From Halieaceae bacterium UBA5044 (GTDB taxonomy: Bacteria; Pseudomonadota; Gammaproteobacteria; Pseudomonadales; Halieaceae): 64,000 nucleotides of DNA. The DNA is taken from positions 62,001 to 126,000 of the forward strand of contig DIBU01000011.1 of assembly GCA_002416125.1 (NCBI GenBank). Reading direction: 5' to 3'. Under the pieces are notes generated by a model. It saw only the letters and a list, made by a program, of their open reading frames with translations. It searched no databases and was not told the DNA's origin. A program made the position numbers and the translations under genes. Within the stretch, counting starts at the first letter, position 1. Each line of letters starts with the position of its first letter. Of this stretch, positions 1 to 9,050 are shown in pieces.

Positions 1-756
1 GTCAATCCGGACATCAAGCCCGGCCTGCACGTCAAGGTGCCCTTCGTCAACAACGTGCGCAAGTTCGAGGCACGGCTGCTGACGGTGGATTCAACGCCCG
101 AACGCTTCTTTACGCAGGAGAAGAAGGCGTTGATTGTCGATTCCTATGCCAAGTTCCGTGTGGCCGACACCGCGAAGTTCTACACCGCGACCAACGGTGA
201 GGAAGCGCGAGCCAGCGCGCTGCTCGGGCAGCGAATCAACGACGGTTTGCGCAACCAGGTGGCGGTACGCACCATTCAGGAGGTGGTATCTGGCCAGCGT
301 GACCAGCTGATGGAAGCGCTGACTGAAGAGCTGAGCGAAGTGGCACTGGAAGAATACGGCGTTGAGGTCCTGGACGTGCGGGTCAAGCAGATCGACCTGC
401 CGCCGGATGTCTCCGAGTCCGTGTACCGCCGCATGAACGCCGAGCGGGAAAAAGAGGCCCGGGAGCACCGCGCACTGGGCCAGGAGCTCGCTGAGGGTAT
501 TCGCGCCGCGGCGGACCGCGAAGTCACGGTACTGGAGGCGAACGCCTACCGCGATGCGCAGCTGATCCGTGGTGAGGGTGACGCCCTGGCGACCAATATC
601 TATGCCGAGGCCTTCAACAGCAATCCCGAGTTCTACTCGTTCACGCGCAGCCTGCGGGCGTATCGGGAGTCGTTCCAGAACAGCGGCGATATCATGCTGA
701 TTCAGCCAGACAGCGACTTCTTCCGCTATCTGAAGGATTCCGAAGGCAGTCAATAG
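1..756 (+). CDS. hflC: HflC, modulator of FtsH protease (5' end cut by window)
   Basis: The reading frame is open from base 1, so the N-terminal membrane anchor lies outside the window; 251 residues are visible. They form the SPFH/prohibitin (band 7) domain and the following helical region typical of HflC: a segment ending in DVRVKQIDLPP, then an alanine/glutamate-rich coiled coil with AEREKEAREHRALGQE, and a C-terminal part with FYSFTRSLRAYRESF. In the family, HflC and HflK form a periplasm-facing membrane complex that restrains the FtsH protease. The downstream order yjeT-hisZ-purA is the usual hflKC context. A strong terminator follows at 805-855. Confidence 0.95.
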   Translation, partial: VNPDIKPGLHVKVPFVNNVRKFEARLLTVDSTPERFFTQEKKALIVDSYAKFRVADTAKFYTATNGEEARASALLGQRINDGLRNQVAVRTIQEVVSGQRDQLMEALTEELSEVALEEYGVEVLDVRVKQIDLPPDVSESVYRRMNAEREKEAREHRALGQELAEGIRAAADREVTVLEANAYRDAQLIRGEGDALATNIYAEAFNSNPEFYSFTRSLRAYRESFQNSGDIMLIQPDSDFFRYLKDSEGSQ

Positions 757-804
757 GGGCAAAAAACGCAGGTGCCTTCAGTGGCGCCTGTGGTAGAATT
801 CTGC

Positions 805-855
805 AACCGTGGGATCCGGCGTTTTACCCACAAACGCTGGCCCCGCGGTTTTTTT
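805..855 (+). terminator. Rho-independent terminator after hflC
   Basis: A long hairpin has an outer stem aaccgtggg/cccgcggtt and an inner stem ccggcgttt/aaacgctgg around a 7-nt loop, followed at once by a run of seven T. It lies between hflC and the small yjeT-like gene, so hflC transcription should largely end here. A second, smaller hairpin (769-790, caggtgcc/ggcgcctg) just upstream is followed by T6 only when read on the minus strand. Confidence 0.8.
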
Positions 856-880
856 ATGAGCACGGCTTCAGGGGGATAAT

Positions 881-1072
881 GTGGAATTCTGGCAGGTTCT
901 GCCGGCGGCCCTGGCGCTGGTACTGATTATCGAGGGTGTCTTGCCCTTCCTGAGCCCCCGCACCTGGCGACAGATGGTGATCGGGGTGGCGCAGCAGCAG
1001 GACAAGGTCATCCGCAATGTCGGCCTGGGCAGCATGCTGCTCGGGGTGGCAATGCTGTATTGGGTGCACTAA
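881..1072 (+). CDS. DUF2065 (YjeT-like) small inner-membrane protein
   Basis: A 63-residue protein with two hydrophobic segments (about residues 5-24 and 46-61) separated by a short polar stretch containing SPRTWR and QQQDKVIRNVG. This matches the YjeT/DUF2065 family often found between hflC and hisZ; its function is unknown. The start is GTG at 881, preceded by a run of G (871-875) as ribosome-binding site; an ATG at 879 is out of frame. hisZ begins 9 bases after its stop, so the two are probably co-transcribed. Confidence 0.8.
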   Translation: MEFWQVLPAALALVLIIEGVLPFLSPRTWRQMVIGVAQQQDKVIRNVGLGSMLLGVAMLYWVH

Positions 1073-1081
1073 AGGGCATTT

Positions 1082-2251
1082 ATGACGACGGTGGATCGCT
1101 GGCAATTGCCCGACGGGGTAGAGGAAGTGCTGCCCCGGCAGGCGCGCATTGTCGAGCGCCTGAGGCGCGAGATTCTCGACCTTTACCAGCAGTGGGGCTA
1201 CCAGCTGGTCATCCCCCCCCTGATGGAATTCACCGAGTCGCTGCTGATTGGCCTGGGACGTGATCTCGACTTGCTGACCTTCAAGATGACGGACCAGCTG
1301 AGTGGCCGTACCCTGGGCATTCGCGCCGACATCACGCCGCAGGTGGCGCGCATCGATGCGCACAGCCTCGCCGAAGCCGGTGTGACGCGCCTCTGCTATG
1401 CAGGGTCGACCCTGCATACCCGGCCCAAGTCGCTGCTCGCCTCGCGCTCGCCCATTCAACTGGGGGCGGAGCTTTACGGCGACGACAGCCTGGCGGGCGA
1501 CGTGGAGATTATCCGGCTCATGCTTGCCACCCTGGGTGCCGCCGGCGTCACCCAGGTGACGCTGGACCTGGGCCACGTGGGTGTGTACGAAGCGGTGCTC
1601 GCGGCGGCGGCACTGACGGCGGAGCAGGAGGCGGAGGTGTTCGACGCCCTGCAGCGCAAGTCCCGCCCGGATCTGCTGCTGGCTCTTGCCGATGTCGCGG
1701 CCCCGGCCGCCGGGCTGATTCTCGGCCTGCTCGAGTTGCACGGCGATGCGGTGGTGCTAAATGCGGCGCGCGAACTGCTGGCGGAGGCAGCGCCGGACGC
1801 GCTGCATGCCGTGGCGGCGCTGGAGGCCGTGGCCGCCGCGATCGCGCGCAGTCACCCCGGCATTACCGTGTACTTTGACCTCGCAGAATTGCGTGGCTAC
1901 CACTACCACACGGGCATGGTGTTTGCGGCCTACGCCCCCGGGCACGGCCAGGCGCTGGCAAATGGCGGTCGCTACAACGATGTCGGCAAGGTCTTCGGCC
2001 GCGCGCGACCGGCGACCGGCTTTGCTACCGACCTCAAGGCCCTGATGGCGCTGGTACCGGCAAGCGCAGATGAGCCGGGTGCCGTGAGTGCGCCGGACAA
2101 CGACGATCCTGCACTGCTTGCGGCAGTGGCGGCATTGCGCAAGGGCGGTGAGATCGTCATTCGCTGTGCCGGCGAGCGCCCCGATCCGCGGTGTGACCGC
2201 GAACTGGTAAAAGCTGACGGTGAGTGGGCGCTGCGCCCGCTCGATTCCTGA
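1082..2251 (+). CDS. hisZ: ATP phosphoribosyltransferase regulatory subunit HisZ
   Basis: A 389-residue protein with the class II aminoacyl-tRNA synthetase fold of histidyl-tRNA synthetase paralogues. The N-terminus has PDGVEEVLP and a motif-2-like region (FKMTDQLSGRTLGIRADITPQVARI); later come ELRGYHYHTGMVF and NGGRYNDVGKVFGR. It lacks the C-terminal anticodon-binding domain of HisRS. In the family, HisZ assembles with the short HisG to form the enzyme of the first step of histidine biosynthesis and confers histidine feedback. It sits upstream of purA, its usual position in gammaproteobacteria. Confidence 0.95.
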   Translation: MTTVDRWQLPDGVEEVLPRQARIVERLRREILDLYQQWGYQLVIPPLMEFTESLLIGLGRDLDLLTFKMTDQLSGRTLGIRADITPQVARIDAHSLAEAGVTRLCYAGSTLHTRPKSLLASRSPIQLGAELYGDDSLAGDVEIIRLMLATLGAAGVTQVTLDLGHVGVYEAVLAAAALTAEQEAEVFDALQRKSRPDLLLALADVAAPAAGLILGLLELHGDAVVLNAARELLAEAAPDALHAVAALEAVAAAIARSHPGITVYFDLAELRGYHYHTGMVFAAYAPGHGQALANGGRYNDVGKVFGRARPATGFATDLKALMALVPASADEPGAVSAPDNDDPALLAAVAALRKGGEIVIRCAGERPDPRCDRELVKADGEWALRPLDS

Positions 2252-2268
2252 TCAATCAGACGAGTTGA

Positions 2269-3573
2269 ATGTTCATGAGCAAGAATGTAGTGGTTCTCGG
2301 CACCCAGTGGGGCGATGAGGGCAAGGGCAAAATCGTCGACCTGCTGACCGATCGCGCCAGCGCCGTGGTGCGCTTCCAGGGTGGGCACAACGCGGGCCAC
2401 ACACTGGTCATCGACGGGCAGAAAACCGTATTGCACCTCATTCCCTCGGGTATTCTGCGCGCCAATGTGCAGTGCCTGATCGGCAATGGTGTGGTGCTGG
2501 CGCCGGACGCACTGCTCAGGGAGATTGGCACACTGGAGGAGAAAGGGGTGCCGGTGCGCGAGCGGCTGCGCATTTCACCCTCCTGTCCGCTGATCCTGCC
2601 CTATCACGTGGCGCTGGACGTGGCGCGTGAGGCGCGCCGTGGCGAGGGCAAGATCGGCACCACCGGGCGCGGCATCGGCCCCGCCTACGAGGACAAGGCG
2701 GCCCGCCGCGGCGTGCGCCTGGGTGATCTGAAAGACCCCCAGCGCTTTGCGGAGAAGCTGCGTGAGGTGATGGATTACCACAACTTCCAGTTGCAGCACT
2801 ACTACAAGGTTGCGCCGCTGGACTACGACTCGGTGCTGGCGGAAACACTGGCGATGGCGCAGGAGTTGTTGCCCATGATTGCCGATGTAACCGCGATCCT
2901 CCACGAGTGCCGGAAAACCGACGCCAATATCATGTTTGAGGGCGCGCAGGGTTCGCTGCTGGATATCGACCACGGCACCTATCCCTTCGTGACCAGTTCC
3001 AACACGACGGCGGGCGGCACGGCGACCGGCTCCGGCTTTGGCCCGCTGTTCCTCGACTATGTGCTGGGCATTACCAAGGCCTACACCACCCGCGTCGGCT
3101 CCGGGCCGTTTCCCACCGAACTGTTCGATGCTACCGGCGCCCACCTCGCGGCACGCGGACACGAGTTCGGCGCCACCACGGGACGGCCTCGCCGCTGTGG
3201 CTGGTTCGACGCGGTCGCCCTGCGCAATGCCGTCAACATCAACTCGGTGTCCGGCCTGTGCCTGACCAAGCTCGATGTTCTCGACGGCCTGGAAACCATC
3301 CAGATTTGCGTAGGCTATGTGGATGCCAGCGGCAAGCCGGTGCCCAACCCGGTGGATTCCGACGATTACGACGGCCTGGTGCCCTTCTACGAGGAGGTGC
3401 CCGGCTGGAGCGAGTCCACAGTGGGTGCACGCACCCTGGATGAGCTGCCCAAGGCGGCTCGCGACTACATCCAGAAAATCGAGGATGTGGTCGGCGCTCC
3501 GATCGATATCATCTCGACCGGGCCAGACCGGGTAGAGACGATTGTGCTGCGCCACCCCTTCGACGCGGTCTGA
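2269..3573 (+). CDS. purA: Adenylosuccinate synthetase
   Basis: A 434-residue enzyme, close to the usual length (about 430). It makes adenylosuccinate from IMP, aspartate and GTP in AMP synthesis. Visible motifs: the GTP-binding loop GTQWGDEGKGKIVDLL near residue 12, GGHNAGHT, GTTGRGIGPAYEDKAARRG, the IMP-site region TSSNTTAGGTATGSG, and the C-terminal STGPDRVETI. Two in-frame ATGs (2269 and 2275) are possible starts; the second gives the family-like beginning MSKNVVVLG. It follows hisZ by 17 bases. Confidence 0.97.
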   Translation: MFMSKNVVVLGTQWGDEGKGKIVDLLTDRASAVVRFQGGHNAGHTLVIDGQKTVLHLIPSGILRANVQCLIGNGVVLAPDALLREIGTLEEKGVPVRERLRISPSCPLILPYHVALDVAREARRGEGKIGTTGRGIGPAYEDKAARRGVRLGDLKDPQRFAEKLREVMDYHNFQLQHYYKVAPLDYDSVLAETLAMAQELLPMIADVTAILHECRKTDANIMFEGAQGSLLDIDHGTYPFVTSSNTTAGGTATGSGFGPLFLDYVLGITKAYTTRVGSGPFPTELFDATGAHLAARGHEFGATTGRPRRCGWFDAVALRNAVNINSVSGLCLTKLDVLDGLETIQICVGYVDASGKPVPNPVDSDDYDGLVPFYEEVPGWSESTVGARTLDELPKAARDYIQKIEDVVGAPIDIISTGPDRVETIVLRHPFDAV

Positions 3574-3582
3574 CCTCGCGCA

Positions 3583-3978
3583 CTACAATCGCTGAGCTTT
3601 CCAGGCGCTGAACCCAACCCCGGTCCAGCGCCTGAAGGCGCGGTAGAAACTGTTCACCTCCAGATAGCCCAGCTCGTCGGCCAGACATTTACCGGGTAGC
3701 CGCGACGCACGCAGTGCCTGCTCGCAGCGGTACTGTCGTGCGCGGTCGAGCAGAAACTGGTAGTGGGTGTGATCCATGCGCAGCCGGCGTCGCAGCGTTG
3801 TGGCGCTCATCCCCAGCTGGCTGGCAACGGATTCGACCCGCAGCCGATAGAGATCTCCCTGCAGCAGAATCTGCAAGACCCGGTCGGTCGTGCGGTACTG
3901 GCTGTCGCGGCGCTGTGTGTGGTTCGACGTGGTGGTGTGTGCAACCCGGGTTGGGGCTGCGCTGTGCAGGTGTTGCAT
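3583..3978 (-). CDS. AraC-family DNA-binding protein lacking a sensor domain
   Basis: A 131-residue protein. From about residue 30 to the end it is an AraC-type double helix-turn-helix: the first HTH is around LRVESVASQLGMSATTLRRRL, and the second contains LADELGYLEVNSFYRAFRRWTGVGFSAW, the family signature. The first 30 residues are polar and show no effector-binding domain, whereas typical AraC regulators are about 300 residues. A good ribosome-binding site (GGGAGGT) precedes the ATG. It converges on purA with only 9 bases between the stops. Target genes cannot be deduced. Confidence 0.8.
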   Translation of the reverse strand: MQHLHSAAPTRVAHTTTSNHTQRRDSQYRTTDRVLQILLQGDLYRLRVESVASQLGMSATTLRRRLRMDHTHYQFLLDRARQYRCEQALRASRLPGKCLADELGYLEVNSFYRAFRRWTGVGFSAWKAQRL

Positions 3979-4128
3979 AACCGGAACCTCCCTGTTCTGG
4001 TGTCGTCATGAAGCAGGCAGCGCTTCTGCACCCCGTCCCTGGAGCTCGCGCTACACTGGAAAAGATAGCAGAGAAAATGTGCCTGTGCGTTGCGCACGTC
4101 GCTTCCGGACGAAAATGATGGGAAGGGT

Positions 4129-6099
4129 TCAGCGATCGGTGTTTGCCTGATTCCCCAGGGCATCGGGCAGCGGACAGTCCATGGCGGCGGCAATGGCGGC
4201 CAGCAGTTCCTGCTCCAGCGCGCTCACGCGGCCATCGGCGTTGGCGGCCTTGCGCATCGCCTTGAGGATTCTGGGTTTGAGCAGGGGATAGCAGTCCGCG
4301 AGTTCCCGCACGGCACGGGAGAAGGCGGCAAGTGAACAGTCTGCCTGTGGCAGCAGCGTCAACGCGGAGTCATCCAGCGCTTCCGCTGCCGTGCGGAAAC
4401 AGAGCAGAGTGTCACCACTGCTGTTGTGGGCGAGCATCGACAGCACTACGCGCAGGTGCTCGCGCACCTTGCGCAGGCTGCGGTACCGCGCCGTTGCGGG
4501 CTTCACCTGGAAAAATTCGGGGTCTATGTAGTGGCGCAGCAGCTGGTACAGGCACCACTCCAGCAGTTCGGTGCGGCGGTCCGCGCGGATCAGCCCCAGC
4601 AGCAGGCGCTTGAACTGTCGGTATTGCCCGACGGACTGGCTTTTCAGGGCCGGCAGGCACAGTTCCAGCAGTGGCAGCCGCTGCCCCGCCGATAACGCTG
4701 CAACCCCGGGTGCCAGTGTGTGCGTCAGGTCCTCCAGACCCCGCACGCCGCTTTCCCTGAGCAGGGCATACTGCGTGGCCTGCACCGACGCATCGTCGCT
4801 GATCAGCAACGCGAGCATGAGCGCGCTGGCGCCGAGGGGTTCGTGGCTGTAGCGCAGGAACGCCTGCGGCAGGCCATGATGCGCGGGGAACTCAGCCTCG
4901 GCGCCGTCTCCGGCAAAATGCGCATCCGCAGCGTCGGGCGCCTCCAGCGGGCCGTTGCCGGCCTCCACCGCCGCCAGCGCTGCTGCCACCAGCGCTGCGC
5001 GTCCCACACCGACCTCGGCCGCAGCCGGATGGGGCTGGGCGTGTTCGTAGTGCTCCACCTTGCGTGTGATGTAGGCGCCATTCCAGCCCGGCTCCAGGCG
5101 CCGAATGCGGCTTGGCAGCGGCGGGTGGGTCGCGAACAGTTGCCACAGGCGGTGGCGGATCTGGCCGAAGAAAATGTGTGACAGTTCATCCGCCCGCGCC
5201 GTATGCACCAGGGAACCGGGCACGTAGCCGCCGATCACCTTCAGGGCGTCGGCAATGCCGCTGTTGTCGCGGGTGTACTGCACGGCGCAGGCGTCTGCCA
5301 GATACTCTTTCTGGCGGCTGATGGCCGCCTTGATAAAACCGGATGCGAGCCCTCCCAGCCAACCCAGAATCCACAGCCCCAGCCCCAGCAGGGGCAGGGC
5401 CGGGCCGCCGTTGCTGCGGTCCCGATCATTCCCGGTGCGATGGTGGCTGCTGGCACGCATCAGGATGTAGCCGACATCGCCGATGAAGGTAATACCTTTC
5501 AGCAGCGCTGCGAGGCGGATGTTGAGGCGCATGTCGCCGTTCAGGATGTGGCTGAACTCGTGCGCGATAACGCCCTGCAGTTCGTTGCGCCGCAGGTGGG
5601 TGATGGCGCCTCGCGTCACGCCGATGACGGCATCGGCCGGCGACAGTCCCGCGGCAAAGGCATTGATGCCGCGCTCCGCATTCATCACGAACACTGGCGG
5701 CACCGGCATACCTGCGGCCAGCGCGATTTCATCGACGATATTCAGGCAGCGGCGCTCGGCGCTGTCGCTGGTCTGGGGCAGTATCCGCGTGCCGCCCATG
5801 GCTTCGGCGACAACCTTGCCGCCGGCGGCGAGTTGCAGCCACTTGACCATTGCCACCAGGCCCACGGTGGCGGAAATACCCAGCCCGATCGTGCCGAAGC
5901 GCTCCCAGCTGAAATAGCGCAGAAAATCCCTGAAGCTGCCGCGGCTGCCCGCGTAGAGGTTGTAGTGGTCGCCCCACCAGAGAAAGCCGGCGACCAGGGC
6001 GTTGGTCAATACAATGAGTGCGGCAACGGCACACAGGAACAGCAGGGTGAGCAGGCGCGTGTTGCGGCGCGCCAGATCCTGCTGGGCGAAGAAGTCCAT
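4129..6099 (-). CDS. M48-family membrane zinc metalloprotease with long C-terminal extension
   Basis: A 656-residue HtpX-like protein. Two N-terminal membrane segments (about 16-42 and 68-92) precede the M48 peptidase domain, with the zinc motif HEFSH at 180-184 and the downstream glutamate in KEYLADACAVQYTR (about 278). A further hydrophobic pair lies near 233-262. Residues from about 330 to the end have no counterpart in HtpX (about 290 residues); the final segment, KAMRKAANADGRVSALEQELL, resembles a TerB-like acidic helical domain. The gene follows lemA on the same strand with a 31-base gap, a recurring pair in proteobacteria. The substrate is unknown; membrane-protein quality control is an inference from family. 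Confidence 0.85.
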   Translation of the reverse strand: MDFFAQQDLARRNTRLLTLLFLCAVAALIVLTNALVAGFLWWGDHYNLYAGSRGSFRDFLRYFSWERFGTIGLGISATVGLVAMVKWLQLAAGGKVVAEAMGGTRILPQTSDSAERRCLNIVDEIALAAGMPVPPVFVMNAERGINAFAAGLSPADAVIGVTRGAITHLRRNELQGVIAHEFSHILNGDMRLNIRLAALLKGITFIGDVGYILMRASSHHRTGNDRDRSNGGPALPLLGLGLWILGWLGGLASGFIKAAISRQKEYLADACAVQYTRDNSGIADALKVIGGYVPGSLVHTARADELSHIFFGQIRHRLWQLFATHPPLPSRIRRLEPGWNGAYITRKVEHYEHAQPHPAAAEVGVGRAALVAAALAAVEAGNGPLEAPDAADAHFAGDGAEAEFPAHHGLPQAFLRYSHEPLGASALMLALLISDDASVQATQYALLRESGVRGLEDLTHTLAPGVAALSAGQRLPLLELCLPALKSQSVGQYRQFKRLLLGLIRADRRTELLEWCLYQLLRHYIDPEFFQVKPATARYRSLRKVREHLRVVLSMLAHNSSGDTLLCFRTAAEALDDSALTLLPQADCSLAAFSRAVRELADCYPLLKPRILKAMRKAANADGRVSALEQELLAAIAAAMDCPLPDALGNQANTDR

Positions 6100-6130
6100 T
6101 GCAGCCCTTCAGGCGCCGGCTGCGATAACC

Positions 6131-6727
6131 CTAGAAGCTGACCTTCGGCGCTGCCTGGATTTGTGCAGAGTCGTCGAATTCCAGCAGCGTGGCATCCTGT
6201 GCGTGGCCAAAGGTGGACGCCACCGCTACCGGTGGGAAACTCTGGCGGTACGTGTTGTAGGCCATCACCGCGTCGTTGTAGCCCTGGCGGGCGAAAGCGA
6301 CACGATTCTCGGTATTGGTCAGCTCCTCGGAAAGCTGCTGCATGTTCTCGCTGGCCTTGAGATCGGGGTAGGCTTCCATGGTGACGTTGAGTTTGCCGAG
6401 TGCACCCTGCAGCGCGTTTTCGGCGCTCGCCAGCCGGGTCATGTCGGCACCGCCGATGGCGTCCGGCCCCAGCGCCTTGAGCAGCGCGGCGGCGTCGTTG
6501 CGCGCTGCAGTCACCGCCTCCAGCGTCTCGCGTTCGTGGCTCATGTAGGCCCGTGCCGTTTCCACCAGGTTGGGTATCAGGTCGTAGCGCCGCTTCAGCT
6601 GCACTTCAATTTGTGCAAAGGCGTTCTGGTAGCGGTTTTTCAGGGCAACGAGGCGGTTGTAGATGCCGATGACATACATCACCAGGCCCAGCAGGACCAG
6701 CCAGAACACAATCGTAGAAACGTCCAT
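6131..6727 (-). CDS. LemA family protein
   Basis: A 198-residue protein with one N-terminal membrane segment (about residues 5-24) followed by the LemA alpha-helical domain; YNRLVALKNRYQNAFAQIEV and QLKRRYDLIPNLVETARAYM are the family signature. I start it at the ATG at 6727, which has GGGAGGG upstream; the frame stays open further upstream but that part reads as an antisense translation. The biochemical role of LemA is not established. Partnership with the M48 protease directly downstream is suggested by conserved adjacency. Confidence 0.9.
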   Translation of the reverse strand: MDVSTIVFWLVLLGLVMYVIGIYNRLVALKNRYQNAFAQIEVQLKRRYDLIPNLVETARAYMSHERETLEAVTAARNDAAALLKALGPDAIGGADMTRLASAENALQGALGKLNVTMEAYPDLKASENMQQLSEELTNTENRVAFARQGYNDAVMAYNTYRQSFPPVAVASTFGHAQDATLLEFDDSAQIQAAPKVSF

Positions 6728-6794
6728 GCAACACCCTCCCAGGCGGTAGTGGTAGCCCGATTCTACCCGAAAACGGCGCGGGTGCGAGGACCGC

Positions 6795-8909
6795 TCAGGC
6801 CAGTGCCACCTCGACGTCAATGCCGTTGACGGCGGCGTTGCCGGACAGGACGTCCAGGGCGAGGTCATCGGTGACGTCGTTGCAGCTGACCCCCGCATGC
6901 CTGGCCGCGGTGTGCAGGCGCACCCCGGGCCGGCCGTGGCCGTAGCCGTGCGGCAGGCTGACCACCCCGGGCATCACCCCGGTGCTGGCTTCCGCCGCGA
7001 CGGTGACGCTGCCGGCTCGGGAGCTCAAGTGTACGCGGTCACCGTCGCTGATGCCGCGCGTCGCCATATCCTGTGGATGCATGAGCAGGGTGCAGCGCTC
7101 TTTGCCCTTCACCAGGCGGTGATAGTTGTGCATCCAGGAGTTGTTCGAGCGCACGTGCCGGCGCCCAATCAGACGCAGGGCGCCGCTGTCGCCTGCGCTG
7201 AACGCTGCGCGCAGCCGGTCGAGGTCCGCCAGCGCCTGTGGGGTGGCGCAGTCGATGGTTTTGTCCGCAGTCTGCAGCCGGTCCGGCAGTTGCGGCTGCA
7301 GGGCCCCGAGGTCGATACCCGAGGGATTCTCCCGCAGCTTGTCCAGGGTCAGTGCGTGTACACTGCCCTGGCGTTCACTGTAGGGCCCGATCTGCAGGCC
7401 CATGTCGATGATCTCGTGGGGCGCCGTCACCGGTTGCGCGGGCTGGCCCAGCAGCGCGGCGACCCGGTTGCCCAGCTCGGTGAATATCTCCCAGTCGTGC
7501 AGTGTGCCTTCCGGTTTTGCGAACACCGCTTCGTTGTACCGGGCCGTGTTGCGTATCGCGTTGATGTGGAACGCGAGATCGTAGTGGTCGTGTTCCAGCG
7601 GCGATGTCGGCGGCAGGATAATGTCCGCATGGCGCGTGGTTTCGTTGAGGTAGGGGTCCAGGCAGACCATGAACTCCAGTTGCGCCAGCGCCGCGTCCAG
7701 CTGGCGGCCGTTTGGTGTCGACAACACCGGATTTCCCGCCCCCACGAACAGCGCGCGGATCTGCCCCGTTCCGGGTGTGGTGATTTCCTCGGCCATGGCC
7801 GAGGCGGGCAGTTCACGGTCAAACTCCGGCAGCTGGCGCACGCGGCTGTGGTGCCGGGCAAAGCCGCCGGGGCCGATGCTGCTGACCTGGTCCACGGCGG
7901 GCAGTGTGAACAGCGAACCGCCCTCCCGGTCGAGGTTGCCGGTCAGGATGTTCAGCAGCTGTATCGCCCACTGGCACAGCGCGCCGTAGCGCTGTGTCGA
8001 TACGCCCATGCGCCCGTAGCAGATGGCGGCCCCGGCCTGGGCGAACTCCTGCGCGATGCGACGGATTGTGCTCGCCTCGATGCCGGTGTGGGCGGCGGCG
8101 AACTCGGGCGTGAAGTCGGCAAGCGCCGCGGCCAGTTCCGACAAGCCGGTGGTGAACGCCCCCAGAGGGCCAGGCGCCACCAGATCGTCGGCAAACAGCG
8201 TATGCACCAGCGCCAGCAGGAACAAGGCGTCACTGCCGGGGCGTATGAAGAGGTGTTCACTGGCCAGCTCTGCCGTCTCGGTGTAGCGGGGGTCGACCAC
8301 GACCAGCTTGCCGCCGCGCTTGCGCAGGGCCTTGATCCGCTTGCGCACATCGGGCACGGTCCAGATGCTACCGTTGGAGGCGATGGGGTTGGCGCCGAGC
8401 ATGAGGAAGTACGCGCTGCGATCGATATCGGGAATCGGGAACAATGATTTGTGGCCGAACAGCCAGAGGCTGACCAGGTGATGTGGCAGCTGGTCGACGG
8501 ACGTGGCGGAGAAGCGGTTGCGGGTGTGGAAATGGCGGAACAGGTTTTTCTGGTGCGTCATCATCCCGTAGTTGTGCACTGTGGGGTTGCCCAGGTAAAC
8601 GCCCAGCGCATCCACGCCATCCCGTTGCGTAATCTCCACCAGCCGCTGCGCTGTGCTATCCAGCGCTTCCTCCCAGCTGATTTCGCGCCACCGGTCGGTG
8701 CCGCGTATGCGCTGCACTGGCCGGCGCAGGCGGTCCGGGTCGTTGTGAATGTCCTGCAGGGCTACCGCCTTGGGACAGATGTGGCCGCGACTCAAGGGGT
8801 CGGCCGGGTCGCCCTTGATCGACAGTATGCGATCCCCGTCAGTTTCAATCCGCAGCCCGCAGATAGCCTCACAGAGGTGGCAGGCGCGATGGTGCACGGT
8901 AGCCGGCAT
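6795..8909 (-). CDS. Molybdopterin-dependent oxidoreductase (DMSO reductase superfamily)
   Basis: A 704-residue enzyme from the ATG at 8909 (a GTG at 8957 would add 16 residues). Four cysteines (C10, C13, C17, C45, spacing CX2CX3CX27C) form the N-terminal [4Fe-4S] motif. Cofactor-binding landmarks include YFLMLGANPIASNGS, KLVVVDPRYTETAE, GNLDREGGSLF, VGAGNPVLSTPNG and the C-terminal molydopterin-dinucleotide-binding domain from about residue 560. No signal peptide or twin-arginine motif is seen, so it is probably cytoplasmic. No electron-transfer partner subunit is adjacent, so the substrate cannot be assigned; formate-dehydrogenase-like or BisC-like labels would be guesses. Confidence 0.85.
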   Translation of the reverse strand: MPATVHHRACHLCEAICGLRIETDGDRILSIKGDPADPLSRGHICPKAVALQDIHNDPDRLRRPVQRIRGTDRWREISWEEALDSTAQRLVEITQRDGVDALGVYLGNPTVHNYGMMTHQKNLFRHFHTRNRFSATSVDQLPHHLVSLWLFGHKSLFPIPDIDRSAYFLMLGANPIASNGSIWTVPDVRKRIKALRKRGGKLVVVDPRYTETAELASEHLFIRPGSDALFLLALVHTLFADDLVAPGPLGAFTTGLSELAAALADFTPEFAAAHTGIEASTIRRIAQEFAQAGAAICYGRMGVSTQRYGALCQWAIQLLNILTGNLDREGGSLFTLPAVDQVSSIGPGGFARHHSRVRQLPEFDRELPASAMAEEITTPGTGQIRALFVGAGNPVLSTPNGRQLDAALAQLEFMVCLDPYLNETTRHADIILPPTSPLEHDHYDLAFHINAIRNTARYNEAVFAKPEGTLHDWEIFTELGNRVAALLGQPAQPVTAPHEIIDMGLQIGPYSERQGSVHALTLDKLRENPSGIDLGALQPQLPDRLQTADKTIDCATPQALADLDRLRAAFSAGDSGALRLIGRRHVRSNNSWMHNYHRLVKGKERCTLLMHPQDMATRGISDGDRVHLSSRAGSVTVAAEASTGVMPGVVSLPHGYGHGRPGVRLHTAARHAGVSCNDVTDDLALDVLSGNAAVNGIDVEVALA

Positions 8910-9050
8910 GGAGGGCACTCTCGTGTTATGGGTTTCCCCGGAGTGTAGCGGGTGCACGAATAAAGTGCACTCGCCGCGCTGTGCGCGAGTAGTCGGGTCA
9001 GCGCTTTTTGTGTAGTGTGGATGCAGGTTCCAATGCGGGTTGCCAGAACG

